DNA from: Hemibagrus wyckioides
Taxonomy: Eukaryota; Chordata; Actinopteri; Siluriformes; Bagridae
Direction: 5' to 3'
Length of the DNA stretch: 64,000 bases
Assembly (NCBI RefSeq): GCF_019097595.1
Contig: NC_080726.1
Coordinates: forward strand, 16,529,705 to 16,593,704
The notes under the pieces are model-generated. The model did no database searches, was not told the origin of the DNA, and saw only the letters and a program-made list of their open reading frames with translations. The position numbers were made by a program, and so were the translations under genes. The stretch's first letter is position 1, and every line of letters starts with the position of its first letter. This document shows, in pieces, positions 11,201 through 23,228 of this stretch.

Positions 11201-14200
11201 TTTTGTCAGAGGTGCATTTGGAAAGGTCAATTGGATCTATCCATATGAATTGCCAAGTAAGAGCTGTGACCTAGAAATTCAAGAAAATCTTGAATAACAA
11301 AGCCCCTAGTCCATGGGCCTATATATTTTTTAATCTTGCAGTTGCCTTGTGAAACAAGTCATATTCACTTAATTATGCATCCAACCCAGGCATGACATTG
11401 GCTATTCTTGTAAACTGTGTGTGGGTGACTGTTACCAAAAATGAAGCAACATGGAGATTATGAAGATAGTTGGATTACTAAGTAATGAAAAACCCCAAAA
11501 GCAGTAGGAGCTGCCTAGTAATGAAGGCTGTAAATTTCCTTATAGGGAAAGCAATGCCATTATATCCTTCTGGCAACAAGCCAGATGTCAGGTTTGTGTG
11601 AACTCTGAGAACACATTATTTTAATTTGGTGAATTGATACTTTGGACACAGCTGATTAATAGTTAATAGTTAATAGGACACACTGAATCCCAGATCCTAA
11701 CCACATGGTATGTGATATTGCATTGATGATGATTTACATGTCCACTATGCAGAAATTGGTGTTTTGTGTCCAAACATTGTGTTTCTGGTCAAAGTTAAAT
11801 GCTCCAAGTGAAAAGAACTTTTACTTTTCACAAATTAGTTATGACCTGACAATGTTAGTAAATGTGTAACATTGCATTCGCATGCAGTTTTATTTCCTGC
11901 TGTATGTCAGTAAATTAATTTGTATTCAGCTTTTGAAACACTTCCAAAACAAAAATCGTATGATCAGCAAATGCTGCCCCTTGTACATTAACTCTAAAGA
12001 CTCCAGTTTGTCTCAACTTTGTTGTCCCTTTTGATTCTTGCACAGATGTTACAATTAATTAGCATTTATTTTTATGTTCTTATAGAAATATCTTCCCCTC
12101 CAACCTAGTGGCTGCTGCTTTTCAGTCGGTGAGTCTTTCACTCATGTACACACATACACTTGGTCTTACTTAACTTTTTGTGAGTAGTGTATGTATGTAT
12201 GTATATACACACACACACACACACATATATATATACACACTATATTGCCAAAAGTATTCGCTCACCCATCCAAATAATCAGAATCAGGTCTTCCAATCAC
12301 TTCCATGGCCACAGGTGTATAAAATCAAGCACCTAGGCATGCAGACTGTTTTTACAAACATTTGTGAAAGAATGGGTCGCTCTCAGGAGCTCAGTGAATT
12401 CCAGCGTGGAACTGTGATAGGATGCCGCCTGTGCAACAAATCCAGTCGTGAAATTTCCTCGCTCCTAAATATTCCACAGTCAACTGTCAGCTGTATTATA
12501 AGAACGCGGAAGTGTTTGGGAATGACAGCAACTCAGCCACGAAGTGGTAGGCCACGTAAACTGACGGAGCGGGGTCAGCGGATGCTGAGGCGCATAGTGC
12601 GAAGAGGTCGCCAACTTTCTGCAGAGTCAATCGCTACAGACCTCCAAACTTCATGTGGCCTTCAGATTAGCTCAAGAACAGTGCGCAGAGAGCTTCATGG
12701 AATGGGTTTCCATGGCCGAGCAGCTGCATCCAAGCCATACATCACCAAGTGCAATGCAAAGCGTCGGATGCAGTGGTGTAAAGCACGCCGCCACTGGACT
12801 CTAGAGCAGTGGAGACGCGTTCTCTGGAGGGACGAATCGCGCTTCTCCATCTGGCAATCTGATGGACGAGTCTGGGTTTGGCGGTTGCCAGGAGAACGGT
12901 ACTTGTCTGACTGCATTGTGCCAAGTGTAAAGTTTGGTGGAGGGGGGATTATGGTGTGGGGTTGTTTTTCAGGAGCTGGGCTTGGCCCCTTAGTTCCAGT
13001 GAAAGGAACTCTGAATGCTTCAGCATACCAAGACATTTTGGACAATTCCATGCTCCCAACTTTGTGGGAACAGTTTGGAGCTGGCCCCTTCCTCTTCCAA
13101 CATGACTGTGCACCAGTGCACAAAGCAAGGTCCATAAAGACATGGATGACAGAGTCTGGTGTGGATGAACTTGACTGGCCTGCACAGAGTCCTGACCTCA
13201 ACCCGATAGAACACCTTTGGGATGAATTAGAGCGGAGACTGAGAGCCTGTGGTACCTCGGTGTTCGACCTTAATTCGTTCCAAAAGTCTGGTTGAATTAT
13301 GTTTCCCCATAGGAAATAATGTAAAATGAATTAATCTGTTTCAACTCGATGGTTGATCTCACAACCTTCCTCTCGGCAACCTTGATGCCTGATTTACCGT
13401 TTTTCGGAGACATGGCTACTGAAAAGATAGCGTGGGGTTATAACACAAGCACTCACAGATGACTTTCAGAACAGATGACCCACGTAAACTGCTTCATCTC
13501 TATTGTATACGCCAGGGTATGCCGCATGGAAAGTGTGTGCAGCATGAGCGTCGCTAGGCCATTTTTAGGGGGGCTTTAACATTTCTACTCAGCCCCCCTA
13601 AAAATTCTGCGATACTCCATTAACTGTACACAGATTCGTGATTGCCTCAGTCCCCTTTAAATTTCATATGAAAACGGTGGCAGACTTCGGCTCCTCCCTG
13701 TCTTTCAGCGTGTTCTTCAGACTGCAGTGTCGCAGAGCGAGGATCAGAGGATGTGTGTGAGATCAGGAAGACTCATATTTGGCTTGTTCAGTACTCAAAT
13801 GTTATACACATCTAAGGCTGAGCCCCCCTTAAATGAAAATTCGATATTCGTTGCACTCCTGTATGAAACAAGAACCAGCTTTCCTGACTGTCGAGTCGTA
13901 CACCGAGGTCAAATTGACTCGAAAATTCTAATCACATTTAGATATACAACACGCATTCTCTCTTTCTTTTTGGGACTCGGACACATTCACACACAATCGC
14001 ACACTTATTAACACATCTAAAGACTGGAAACTGTTACTGCTATTTTGCTCATTTGAAATCTTCCCTTTCTCACAGTATGCTACTGGTTATAAGTTTGTGA
14101 AAACCAACACAAATACCACCAACATCACATTGGAAAAGGTAATATCTTGTTTTTTAACATATAAGCATGTAAACTGTTTGTGCAGGACATGCAGCTCATT

Positions 14201-16053
14201 TGTGTACTGTGTTTAGGTTCCAGTGGGTACAGATGTGGATGGTATGAACATTCTTGGCCTAATTGTGTTTGCTATGGCGTTTGGTGTGGCCTTGAGGAAA
14301 CTGGGAGACGATGGGGAGATTCTTATCAAGTTTTTTAACTCCTTTAATGAGGCCACCATGGTGCTTGTGTCTTGGATCATGTGGTAAATAACTTATTCCA
14401 TGAAAATGCATTCCTATTATGTATGTGCAGTATTTTTTTGACTTTGTATTAATTTACATAATGTTAATATTGTTCTCTTAAGAATTGTTTTTGCATTTTG
14501 GATGAGTTATTCTGTATTCTAAATTTAGATGATGTTCTGTAGGTATGCCCCACTCGGTATCATGTTTTTGGTGGCTTCTAAGATTGTTGAGATGGAGGAT
14601 GTAGGGGTACTATTTGCCAGCCTGGGAAAGTATATTGCCTGCTGTGTGATTGGTCATGCAGTGCATGGCCTGCTCATCCTGCCACTAATTTACTTTGTGT
14701 TCACTCGGAAGAACCCCTACACTTTCCTCCTGGGCCTGATTACTGCTTTGGCAACTGCTTTTGGAACCTCATCCAGGTAGGAAATCTGGAAGAATTTGGC
14801 CTAAACCAACCTCATTTATTGAACTATACTGGCAATATTTCATTCTAGTTTGAAAATTCTGGGCCTGTGGAATTTACAAAGTTCATTGGACCATCATATT
14901 TTGACAATCAAAAAGAAAAAGTAATGTTACTGTAATGGCCTGGTGAATTTGTTTCTGTTTCTGACTACTCACCACCATTTAGCATTTTACATTTTATTAA
15001 CATGGAACAAACACCAAGATTTTTACGGAACAATTTCAGTTTACTGTTGTGTCCTCATTGTTTAGTTTTTTTTGTTTGTTTGTTTTTTTAGCATCATATC
15101 CATCCAAATTAATTTATATTTATTTAGATTTACAACTGGTTTAATGAGAATACATGTTTGACGTGATTAGAAGTTATGTGTTTTAATAACCTAACCTCTG
15201 TTGTGTTTAGTTCTGCAACACTGCCTTTGATGATGAAGTGTGTGGAGGAGAACAATGGTGTATCAAAGCATATCAGTCGCTTCATCCTACCGATTGGTGC
15301 CACTGTCAACATGGATGGAGCTGCTTGCTTCCAGTGTGTGGCTGCTGTTTTTATTGCTCAGTTAAATGACATTTCACTCAACTTTGTCCAGGTTATCACC
15401 ATACTGTGAGTGCAGCCATCCATCTTCCAATCAGTCTAACTCTAAATGGGTAATACAAACTATGAATTTGCATAAGTTTCTTTCCCCCAAATTGTCCCTT
15501 TCCTGTTTCAGGGTGACTGCCACAGCATCAAGTGTGGGGGCTGCAGGGATACCTGCTGGAGGTGTGCTGACACTGGCTATCATCCTGGAGGCAGTCGGAT
15601 TGCCTACTAATGACCTCTCTCTCATCTTGGCTGTCGACTGGCTTGTGTGAGTAGAATATACAGAATTAGCAGTGCCTGAAAAAAAAGTATGTGAAGAATT
15701 TATGGAATTTAAGAGTGAGCTTTTGGTTGCAAGAAAGAGATGAAATATGATGTGGATCGTGTGGTTATGAAAAGGTGTCTGTTATAATAAAGCATATGTT
15801 TGAAATAATTTTTCTTACTGCTTTTAGAGATCGCACCTGCACAATAATCAATGTGGAGGGTGACGCTTTTGGGGCAGGGCTGCTGCAGCACTTTACTGAT
15901 AAAAATAGCAAGAAAGAGGAGGTGGAGCTGAGTGAGGTACGTTTTGAAGAAGTTGAGAATCCAACAAAACCGGAGCACTCTCCTCTGCTTGAGAAACGGG
16001 CTGAAGTAGTAATTGCTGGTTCTCGGGACACTGAGCAAGAATCTGTAATGTAG
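8218..16053 (+). CDS. slc1a5: Neutral amino acid transporter ASCT2 (solute carrier 1A5), complete
   Basis: Sodium-dependent exchanger of glutamine, alanine, serine and cysteine in the plasma membrane, a trimeric elevator transporter. Coding exons: 8218-8750, 12086-12128, 14076-14138, 14217-14383, 14543-14776, 15211-15405, 15512-15646 and 15828-16053. All have GT-AG introns in matching phase and give 531 aa (human about 541). ATG 8218 (MADEKL) is chosen because the frame upstream only has a GTG. Visible hallmarks are hydrophobic helices from about residue 47, sequons NTT and NIT near residues 204-210 in the extracellular loop, the serine-rich hairpin 1 before TLPLMM (about 345-355), NMDGA at 380-384, the hairpin 2 stretch [17 protein letters not shown] with the cysteine at 461 at the position typical of ASCT2, and a C-terminal ESVM matching the end of the human protein. 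fkrp and strn4 as neighbours support SLC1A5 rather than SLC1A4. Intron 1 (3.3 kb) and intron 2 hold transposon sequence. Confidence 0.95.
8751..12085 (+). other. slc1a5 intron 1, with a possible Gypsy retrotransposon scrap
   Basis: The intron is mostly unremarkable AT-rich sequence. At about 10850-10905 the plus strand reads [12 protein letters not shown], preceded by an [12 protein letters not shown] stretch. HVNMLKPY is a phrase typical of the end of the integrase region in fish Gypsy-type polyproteins. Surrounding frames are broken, so any element is a very old fragment and its limits cannot be set. Confidence 0.35.
12238..13247 (+). mobile_element. Tc1-like DNA transposon, 3' part lost to a later insertion
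   Basis: The left terminal repeat begins CACTATATTGCCAAAAGTAT after a (TA)(CA) microsatellite. An AATCAGAATCAGGTCTTCCA segment and a transposase frame follow. The 3' end of the transposase, the 3' untranslated region and the right terminal repeat are absent: at about 13247 the sequence switches to an unrelated MITE. The element lies in slc1a5 intron 2 in sense orientation. Confidence 0.85.
12372..13295 (+). CDS. Tc1 transposase with complete DD34E triad, C-terminus replaced
   Basis: Cut-and-paste transposase that binds the element's terminal repeats and inserts at TA. From ATG 12372 the frame is open for 307 codons. The N-terminal paired-like helix-turn-helix region ([17 protein letters not shown]...) contains the GRPRK hook near residues 59-63. 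The catalytic residues appear to be D154 (LWRDES), D245 (FQHDCAPVH) and E280 ([12 protein letters not shown]), which leaves 34 residues between the last two. No stop or frameshift interrupts it before about residue 292. The final residues ([14 protein letters not shown]) are encoded by the inserted MITE, so the normal C-terminus of roughly 50 residues is missing and the product is probably inactive. An upstream in-frame extension from 12180 comes from microsatellite sequence and is not used. Confidence 0.7.
   Translation: MGRSQELSEFQRGTVIGCRLCNKSSREISSLLNIPQSTVSCIIRTRKCLGMTATQPRSGRPRKLTERGQRMLRRIVRRGRQLSAESIATDLQTSCGLQISSRTVRRELHGMGFHGRAAASKPYITKCNAKRRMQWCKARRHWTLEQWRRVLWRDESRFSIWQSDGRVWVWRLPGERYLSDCIVPSVKFGGGGIMVWGCFSGAGLGPLVPVKGTLNASAYQDILDNSMLPTLWEQFGAGPFLFQHDCAPVHKARSIKTWMTESGVDELDWPAQSPDLNPIEHLWDELERRLRACGTSVFDLNSFQKSG
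13247..13935 (-). mobile_element. MITE with CAGTGGTACCTC terminus (Tigger/pogo-like), interrupted
   Basis: It is related to the MITE at 59739-60332 but in the opposite orientation. Shared blocks include TGGTACCTCGGTGTTCGACC, GGAAATAATGTAAAA, GGGGTTATAACACAAGCACT, TAAACTGCTTCATCTCTATT and GTACACCGAGGTCAAA. The right arm is cut short at about 13935. The middle (about 13541-13835) is replaced by foreign sequence. The terminus resembles TcMar-Tigger elements, but I assign the superfamily from memory. Confidence 0.65.
13541..13835. mobile_element. Small unclassified insertion inside the MITE
   Basis: This block has no counterpart in the related MITE at 59739-60332. It begins near GAGCGTCGCTAGGCCATTTT with TTTAGGGGGGCT and ends near GAGCCCCCCTTAAATG, giving an inverted AGGGGGGCT/AGCCCCCCT pair at its two sides. 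That fits a short DNA transposon, but no target duplication is clear and I cannot name the family. Confidence 0.35.
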
Positions 16054-17890
16054 ACCAACACACTTTAATATATTGTTGATTCTGAATTCATTGTAAAGAG
16101 ACTTGTAGCTTAAAGCAGGAGTCTGCAGTCTAAACCACAAGAGGCCAATGTAAAAGAAAAAAGGAAAGAGTAAGAAGTCATTATTGGGTTGTACTGTAGT
16201 CCAAACTATTTATTTTTCTTATTGGTAGTGGCTTTTCATCAAGTTATTCAATTTTTTTTACGTTACGTTAAAAGGCTGGGCCTAAGTGATTTTAAATCCT
16301 ATTTCAATTTTTGGTGTGATGAATTCCGTTATTTCCTCAGTTGAAATAGTAGGAGGTAACAGTCTTAAACAGTCTGTTGTGTTTAAAGTGTGAACAATCA
16401 ACTCAATCCTTATAAATTCATAAAAATGTAATCTTTTTTGTAATTTTTTTTGTTTTGAAAAATGTTTCAAGTTTTGCTCATTTCAAGTCAAAATCTTTGA
16501 TCTGGTCTGTCTTAGAAACTTTTTGAAATTTTTATTTATATATTTATCACTCCTGCTTGAACACGTATGACAATCCTCTTTCAAACTGGGTCTCAGGTCT
16601 GTTAAAGAGTATGTTTTAAGTATGTTACATAAGAATGTTTGTGTTTTTTTTTTTAGCACAAAAATTAGCACAAAATGGTGAACATTGTATCTCACTTTTT
16701 TTTTTTTTGGTAATTCAAGAACTAGTTTATAAGAACTGAAGTTACTAATTTACATAAACATTCAAAAACTGGATGAAATTTCTATGCGGATTTCTCTGAA
16801 GTATTTGATTATTCCATATCTCTTGGACTCCATTCTTTGTGCTAGTTTCCTACATGTAGATTTTTCAGAAGGTACTAGCAGATTTTTGAATATCAAAAGT
16901 TAGTTTGTAGTCACTATTGCTCAGGGATATACAAACAGTAAAAAAATCTTGGGTTCTTTTGGCTAGGGGTATATTAGTGTCTAATAACTGAAAGGTTTTT
17001 CCAGTGGCCATGTTTTGGCCAAAAAATAAATATTAAAACGTGTTAAACACTTTGTTCGAATGTAATACTTTTACCCCTAGAAGAAAACACTTTTATTCTG
17101 TTGACACTTTTGAAAAAGTTTTTAAACAAGTAAACCCATCTTCGGTTTTAAAGTTCCTAAAAAAAGTTAATCTTAAACATCTTATATAGTTTTAATATTG
17201 AATAACAAAAACTGTCTCTCGCCATGAATATAGCCATAGAAGCTGGCATGGCGTTAAGAAAGAAAACGTTTTGACATGTCAGCATCTGTGTGTACAATTT
17301 AAGATTTTAAAGACTTCTCATTCCAACATGCTGTAACTCGGTGCAATATGGTTGTGCAAGCTGGTGGTGGTTGTGCTTCATGCCAAAAAGAAATGCTGTG
17401 TGTTAAGTATTCAGAATGTTCTCCTGTCTTTATAATAGTGTTTTTGTAATGATTTTCTCTGTGCATCTTGGTCTACATTAAAATGTTTGGGGATGTCAAT
17501 CAAGGATACCTGATCTTTTTTTTCATTTGTCCAATTGCTTTTGAAATGGAAAATGGAGGGAATATTTAAAAAAAAAAACATGGTTGTAATTCCTAACCAG
17601 TTAATGCAATACTTCATGAAACCCACTGAATTAAATGTTGAATTAAAACCACAAAAGCTTCAAAGTTCAGTTTAAGACACTCCTGGGCAGGCAGGCAGAA
17701 AGAGTTTATATGAACAACAACTTGCTTGTTTTTACCGTCAGTCTTTCTTCATGTATATTATGACTGGATCGGTAAGATCATATTTTAGATATTATGGGAA
17801 ATATTTATAATACATCAGGAATAAGGCATGATGGGTGTGGTGTGATGGATATAGAAATGTTAAACAACCTAGAATGTTTCACCTTTTGTT
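16054..17890 (+). other. slc1a5 3' untranslated region and downstream spacer
   Basis: AT-rich sequence after the slc1a5 stop, with several AATAAA-like signals (for example near 17025) but no single convincing poly(A) site. No further gene or recognisable mobile element was seen. Confidence 0.4.
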
Positions 17891-18780
17891 TGAACGCACC
17901 CATTGTCACGTCATCAAAAATATTGGAACATCTGACTGGCAGGTATTTCTTGTCTAGGTGTGCCATCTTGGCTTAGTTGTTTGAACAGTTAATGCCTGAA
18001 CATCCACTCTTGGTTTAAGTGGCACTGATGTCACTGATGAGCAACATACCTTTACCCCAGCCCTGTGGAGTATCAAAATCTACTGTGTAATGATTTCAAG
18101 TGAAATTTCCAAAAATGCTTGCATGGCTGCTTCTGGAAGAGACTCATTAATCTTCATTGATGAACAAACTTTATTTATTGATGGTAGCAGCAGAATGAAC
18201 TCAGAAGTCTACAGAAACATTCTGTCCGTAGATTTACAGAGAAATATGTCAAATCTAATCAGGAGTAACTTTGTCATGCAGCAAGACTATGACCCAAAAC
18301 ACACTGGCAACACAACAAAGGACTTCATCAGGGGAAAAAAATAAAAGGTTTTAGAATGGCCAAGTCAATCATCACACAACGCAATTAATCATGTATTCCA
18401 CTTCCCAAAGAGGAGAAAGAAGAGAGAAACAAACAACAACTGAATAATGATGCACTAAAAGCCTGGACATTAATCACAAAAGAAAAATGCAACAGTTTGG
18501 GGATATCAGGATGTCACCTGCTTGATGCAGTTACTACAAGCAAAGGATAAGCATCCAAATACTTGGAATTCTTTATTTTACAACTCTGCTTAAATGCTGT
18601 TTTGCTTACCTAAATATTGGTTGATCTGCCACCAATTATACTATGTTGTAGCTTGTTTAACACATATAAAAGGTAAATTTCAGGAAAAGAAACTTGAAAT
18701 TCTTATATTCATTGCCTGATCTCAAATCCAAATGTCTTCAGTTTAAAACAAAAGAATTATGAAAATACTGTCTGTTCTAC
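17890..18780 (+). mobile_element. Old Tc1-like transposon relic
   Basis: The plus strand from 18090 keeps pieces of a transposase C-terminal half: SLIFIDEQT, SEVYRNILS, NFVMQQDYDPKHTGNTTKDF (second catalytic Asp context), then VLEWPSQS and a decayed FHFPKRR. Frames are broken and both ends are unclear. It fills the spacer between slc1a5 and fkrp, which are transcribed towards each other. Confidence 0.65.
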
Positions 18781-18815
18781 TTCTTTTGGAGTTGATTGCA
18801 TATAATCACCTCTGA

Positions 18816-20402
18816 TTAACTAATTAGTCTTTTCTTGTTAGGATTAGGATACTGAGGGTTCTCAATTACCCCTTCACCAAACTTGAGCTCCAGGAAGGCA
18901 CGGTAGTTATTGGGTCCATAGGCTGTGATACCAGCAAATGGCATGGGCACCAGTGGCTGCAGGAAGTGCTCAGGAAATTCCACATCCTGCTTGTGGCCAG
19001 TCCATGTATCCTTGGTCATGACTCCATTGCGGGAGTAGAAAGGCCATAGATCCACATGCAGATGATTGGTCTCACTGTACTGAATACGGTAGAAGTCTCC
19101 CTCTACTGCCCGCTCCCATACATAACCAGTGGCATCCACCAGTGACCCTGAATCTAGGTTCTTAAGGTATTCACAGTTGGGCACATCCTCCAGGTAGATA
19201 CCCAAATCAACATCATAGTCCCAAGGTATAATGTCTTGATGTCTGGCTGCTCCTAACAGACTACCCCCTTCCAACCAGTAGCGCACACCAGAACGTTCCA
19301 GAATATTGATGACATGCTTTGTGGTTTCTCGCAGGGCACGCAAACAGCAGGGTGGAGTCCATCGCTCCAAATAGAGGTACTCTGGTGTGTCATCATGCAC
19401 TGTGCCAAAGCATCGTGATGTCTCCTTGCTGCAGCCAAACCACTGGTCCCTTCCATCAGGCCATACCAAGCGCTTAAGACCAAAGCTTCTCATTAGTTGG
19501 CTGGTAGTCTCCTTAAGATGATAGTCTGCCTTCCACTGGTTGTGCGCAGAACTAAAGAGTGGCCTGTGGCTTGCAGTAAATGAAGGTCCATCCAGAAGCT
19601 TAACCTTCCAGCCTCTAAGCGCAGTCTGAATAAACAGTGCAGACAACAAAGGACGTGCAAATGGGACTGACAGGTTGAAAAGGTCCTTAGTTCGTATAAG
19701 AACTATAGCATCACCGTTCAAAGCAGTGCACATACTGTCACCACTCCCAGATGCTGCAAGGGAGTATGTAGCTGTCCATTCCTTGAGGTTCACTTGCAAG
19801 TACAAACACTGGACAGCAGCACGGGTCAGCACTGGAGCTGCAACCAAGCGCACCGGGCCATCTCCCTCGGCCTTCAACTCTTGGACAAGCCTCTTAAGTT
19901 GCCGCCAATGCTGTAATTCAACACCATCGGGCACAAGCAGCACAAACTCTGATTGCACATGGTTTTCTGGACGATGTGTTTGAGGAGGCTTTTCTGGGCT
20001 TGGTGACAGCAGCAGTAAATGGGCATTCTCAGGCAGTGTCAGAGGAGGGTAAGGCAGGGTGTCTGCTACTACCAGGAAATGTAGTTCTGGCATGTGGTGC
20101 AGAAAGGACTGAGCCACATCTCCTACATAGTTCTCAAAGTCTTCAAACTCACGAAGAATAACAGTCATATGAGGATTTTGCATACTACCCTCTAGGCTTC
20201 CTACTTTTTTGTCCCCTGTTGTTGTCCTCGCCACGATAATTCCTGAATCTCTCAGGCCTGACATTGAATGGAAGGCATTTTTTAAGCCTTTCCCCTGTCG
20301 TTTCCCCATCATCTGTTGCTGGACTTGGGATATATAATATAGAATCACCAAATTTAGCACAATGGCTCCTGTTAGCAGGGCCTGGCAGAAACTGATCTGC
20401 AT
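18816..20402 (-). CDS. fkrp: Fukutin-related protein, ribitol-5-phosphate transferase, complete single coding exon
   Basis: Golgi type II membrane enzyme that adds the second ribitol-5-phosphate to the core M3 glycan of alpha-dystroglycan. Loss in humans causes dystroglycanopathy. The uninterrupted 528-codon frame (human 495) starts at ATG 20402. A signal anchor lies at about residues 8-26 ([17 protein letters not shown]). The stem is followed by [11 protein letters not shown] (about 83-93) and [11 protein letters not shown] (111-121). The zinc-binding cysteines appear as C324, C331, C352 and C353. The catalytic LicD-like core contains [13 protein letters not shown] (376-388) and the DYDVD metal site at 395-399, then HVDLWPFY and [11 protein letters not shown] near the end. 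The extra length compared with human is mainly in the N-terminal stem. The intron-free coding region is typical of FKRP genes. It lies convergent to slc1a5 and divergent from strn4. Confidence 0.97.
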   Translation of the reverse strand: MQISFCQALLTGAIVLNLVILYYISQVQQQMMGKRQGKGLKNAFHSMSGLRDSGIIVARTTTGDKKVGSLEGSMQNPHMTVILREFEDFENYVGDVAQSFLHHMPELHFLVVADTLPYPPLTLPENAHLLLLSPSPEKPPQTHRPENHVQSEFVLLVPDGVELQHWRQLKRLVQELKAEGDGPVRLVAAPVLTRAAVQCLYLQVNLKEWTATYSLAASGSGDSMCTALNGDAIVLIRTKDLFNLSVPFARPLLSALFIQTALRGWKVKLLDGPSFTASHRPLFSSAHNQWKADYHLKETTSQLMRSFGLKRLVWPDGRDQWFGCSKETSRCFGTVHDDTPEYLYLERWTPPCCLRALRETTKHVINILERSGVRYWLEGGSLLGAARHQDIIPWDYDVDLGIYLEDVPNCEYLKNLDSGSLVDATGYVWERAVEGDFYRIQYSETNHLHVDLWPFYSRNGVMTKDTWTGHKQDVEFPEHFLQPLVPMPFAGITAYGPNNYRAFLELKFGEGVIENPQYPNPNKKRLIS

Positions 20403-20586
20403 AATTACTACGGCTCAATGTATGTATGTAATCTATCAAAGGAGACACAATCTGAGGATTATGTTTTTGGCATTGCTACAGTTTGAATGAATACATATAC
20501 AGAAGGGTTTTTTTTTAGTATTAGTAATGGGATAGCCTATTGATTTTTTTGTGTGTGAAATTCTTCCTTCTGGTAACAGCTTACAA

Positions 20587-20815
20587 TGTACACTACAATG
20601 TAGGCAACGGCAACGAAGCAGAGCAAAATCCAAATGGGCCAAAGATTGCTTGCAATAGTGAGTGCAGCTGTGGTAATGATCCCAGCCATAAGAATAGCAG
20701 GTCATCATATAGTAAGACACTACCTTGTATCTTACAAGTTACCCAGGATGTTTATGGTTGCTTTCATGCAAAAAAAAAAAAAAAAAACTTCAGGGGAAGC
20801 TGAAAGAGATACTGA
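20587..20815 (+). pseudogene. Decayed duplicate of the first coding exon of strn4
   Basis: Read on plus, this stretch aligns along its length with strn4 exon 1 (25330-25560). AAATCCAAATGGGCC matches AAATCCGAATGGGCC, AGTGAGTGCAGC matches AGCGAGCGCAGC, TTTCATGCA matches TTTCACGCA, and GGGAAGCTGAAAGAGAT matches GGGAAGCCGAGAGAGAT. In the matching frame the peptide reads NPNGP...LPCILQVTQDVYGCFHAKK against NPNGP...LPGILHFIQYEWGRFHAEK. Many differences are CpG turned into TpG or CpA, as expected of methylated sequence no longer under selection. A poly(A) run at about 20769-20787 and small indels break the frame. No donor site is kept at the matching position. It lies about 4.7 kb upstream of strn4 on the same strand, next to the fkrp start. 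Confidence 0.7.
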
Positions 20816-21716
20816 GCCTGAAAAACTGGGCCCAAGAAAACATCTTCAGTGAGCACAGTGAGACATCTTTCTGAGCCTCTGCTGAAGTCCTTCTGAAGAA
20901 GTGACTTGGGGTTTCTGATTCCCTTATGTCTCAATTTATCCTGTGCCGTCCATTGCAAACACTGGAAAACATTAATTAGCCAATATTAAGTGCAGTAAAC
21001 CAAGAGATTTGCAAAAAGATTTACAGAGATGCAATAATGTGTTAATTGTGAAGTCACTGCAACACCTATTACATCTGTATAATAAAGGTCATATAGAATA
21101 TATGCATGTTTAATAACATCCCAAAACATCACAAAAAAGTGATAGGGAGCAAACTACTTTTATTCTGAAAACGAGTAGGCAACAACAGTCAAAGTATTAT
21201 CAACATCAACAAAAATCAACATACACTATATGGGCAAAACTATGTGGACACCTGAACATCACACCCATATATGCTTGTTAAACATTCCTCTCCAGAGTTG
21301 GACTACTCTTCACTGCTATAAAAGCCTCCAATGTTCTCTGGAGGTTTTCTACTGGATTTTGGAACATGGCTGTGGGCTTTATTACCCACAAACTAAACTG
21401 AACTAAATTTTAGTTTTGTTGTTGTCATCATCTTTTGTAGCTCTGTGTATATATTTTGCACCAGGTCCTGGAGGAACATTGTTTCATTTCACTATACACA
21501 GTGCCTTGCAAAAGTATTCATACCCCTTGAGCTTTTCCACATTTTGTCATGTTGCAACCACAAATGTAAATGTATTTTATTGTGATTTAATGTGATAGAC
21601 CAACACAAAGTGACACATAATTGTGAAGTGGAAGGAAAATGATAAATGGCTTTCAAAGTTTTTTACAAAAAAATATCTGAAAAGTGTGGCATGCATTTGT
21701 ATTCATCCCCCCTGGG

Positions 21717-22430
21717 TCAATACACTGTAGAACCACCTTTTTCTGCAGTTACAGCTGCAAGTCTTTTGGGGTATGTCTCTACCAGCTTTTCATATCTAGA
21801 TAGTGGATTTTTTGCCCATTCTTGTATGCAAAATAGCTTAAGCTCAGTCAGATTGGATGGAGAACATCTGTGAACAGCAATTTTCAATTCTTGCCACAGA
21901 TTCTTAATTGGATCCAAGTCTGGACTTTGACTGGGCCATTCTAACACATGATCTAAACCATTCCACTATAGCTCTGGCTGTATGTTTAGGGTTGTTGTCC
22001 TGTTGGAACATGAACAATGCCCCAGTCTCAAGACTTCTGCAAACTCTAACAGGCTTTCTTCTAAGATTGCCCTTTATTTGAAACTCTTCCATAAAGGCCA
22101 GATTTGTGGAGTGCACAACTAATCGTTGTCCTGTGGACAGATTCTCACACCTGAGCTGTGGATCTCTGCAGCTCCTCCAGAGTTACCATGGGCCTTTTGG
22201 CTGCTTCTCTGATTAATGCTCTCGTTGCCCGGCCTGTCAGTTTAGGTGGACGGCCATGTCTTGGTAGGTTTGCAGTTGTGCCATACTCTTTCCGTTTTTG
22301 GGTGATGGATTGAACAGTGCTCCGTGAGATGTTCAAAGCTTGCGATATTGTTTTAATCACCTAACCCTGCTTTAAACTTCTCCACAACTTTATCCCAGAC
22401 TTGCCTGGTGTGTTCCTTGGGCTTCATGAT
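21717..22430 (-). pseudogene. Tc1-B transposase, internally deleted
   Basis: Reading leftwards, an N-terminal piece starts near 22427 (MKPKEHTRQVWDKV) and runs on as ISQALNISRSTVQSIT, GRPPKLTGRA and LIREAAKRPMVTLEEL down to about 22145. After a gap and frame change, FQQDNNPKHTARAIVEWF and [20 protein letters not shown] appear, and the frame ends at 21717. The region with the first catalytic aspartate is missing. The glutamate position of the last motif reads K in IKNLW, although the E of QELK follows. The product cannot be functional. Confidence 0.7.
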
Positions 22431-22458
22431 GCTGTTTGCTCACTAATGTTCTACAACA

Positions 22459-23228
22459 CAGGGGTTTCCAAACTGTGGGTCACACAGCGAGAAAAGGTGG
22501 GTCGCACAAAGTCTGAGGGCAAATTTATGTTACAGTAAATGAAACAAAACCAGTCCAATAATGAGCAAACTCTTAAGAGTTTAAAGTAAAACACATACAT
22601 ACACAAGAATCAGAAGTCTGAATAAACATAGCTGTTCTGTTAGTTACATGTACATGGACAGACACTTTAAGTATGATTCTCTGTGCTTGCCTTTTTTATT
22701 TTTCTCCGCCAGCCACACAACACATCTCATTCAAGGTTCCTGAGTATCTTTGTCAGGAAAAATTCATCAAAGGCACAGCCAGCAACCCCAGAAAAAACAA
22801 GGTGAGCCTCATTTTTAGCTGCATATCGATTCGCAAATAATTACTAATAAATAACCACTAATAAAATTCCCTTGCTTACTTTTAAGCTTGAAGTAGTTTT
22901 TAAACACAATTGTTCAGTTCTTGAAATTTGTATTGCATGTCTTTGTAAATTATTAGAACTCAGTACTTGGTTATTCCTCTCATAATCTTAACATAACCAT
23001 TAAGCTGTTTTGACATTTGAATGGTTATCATATCTTTCTGTTTCTTATAAGCCATTTTGGTATTGTAATCAATTCTATATTTCATTCATATAAAGAAAAT
23101 AAAAACTGCTCTCAACTAAATCAGGATGCGTTTTCCCCCATATTTCCATTTAAAATATTATGGTGGGTCTAGAGATTGATTGTATTTGTCTAGGTGGGTC
23201 CTGGAAAGAAAAAGTTTGGGAACCCCTG
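22459..23228. mobile_element. Non-autonomous hAT element inside Tc1-B
   Basis: Terminal inverted repeats are CAGGGGTTTCCAAACTGTGG on the left and AGTTTGGGAACCCCTG on the right, the classic ends of Charlie-like hAT elements. The 8-bp flanks are CTACAACA (22451-22458) and CTCTAACA (23229-23236), which match at 6 of 8 positions, as expected for an aged 8-bp target duplication. No transposase frame is present. Confidence 0.8.

Noticed and set aside
12695..13214. Several minus-strand open frames, one of 168 codons
   Set aside because: They are antisense shadows of the Tc1 transposase at 12372-13295 and have no recognisable domain.
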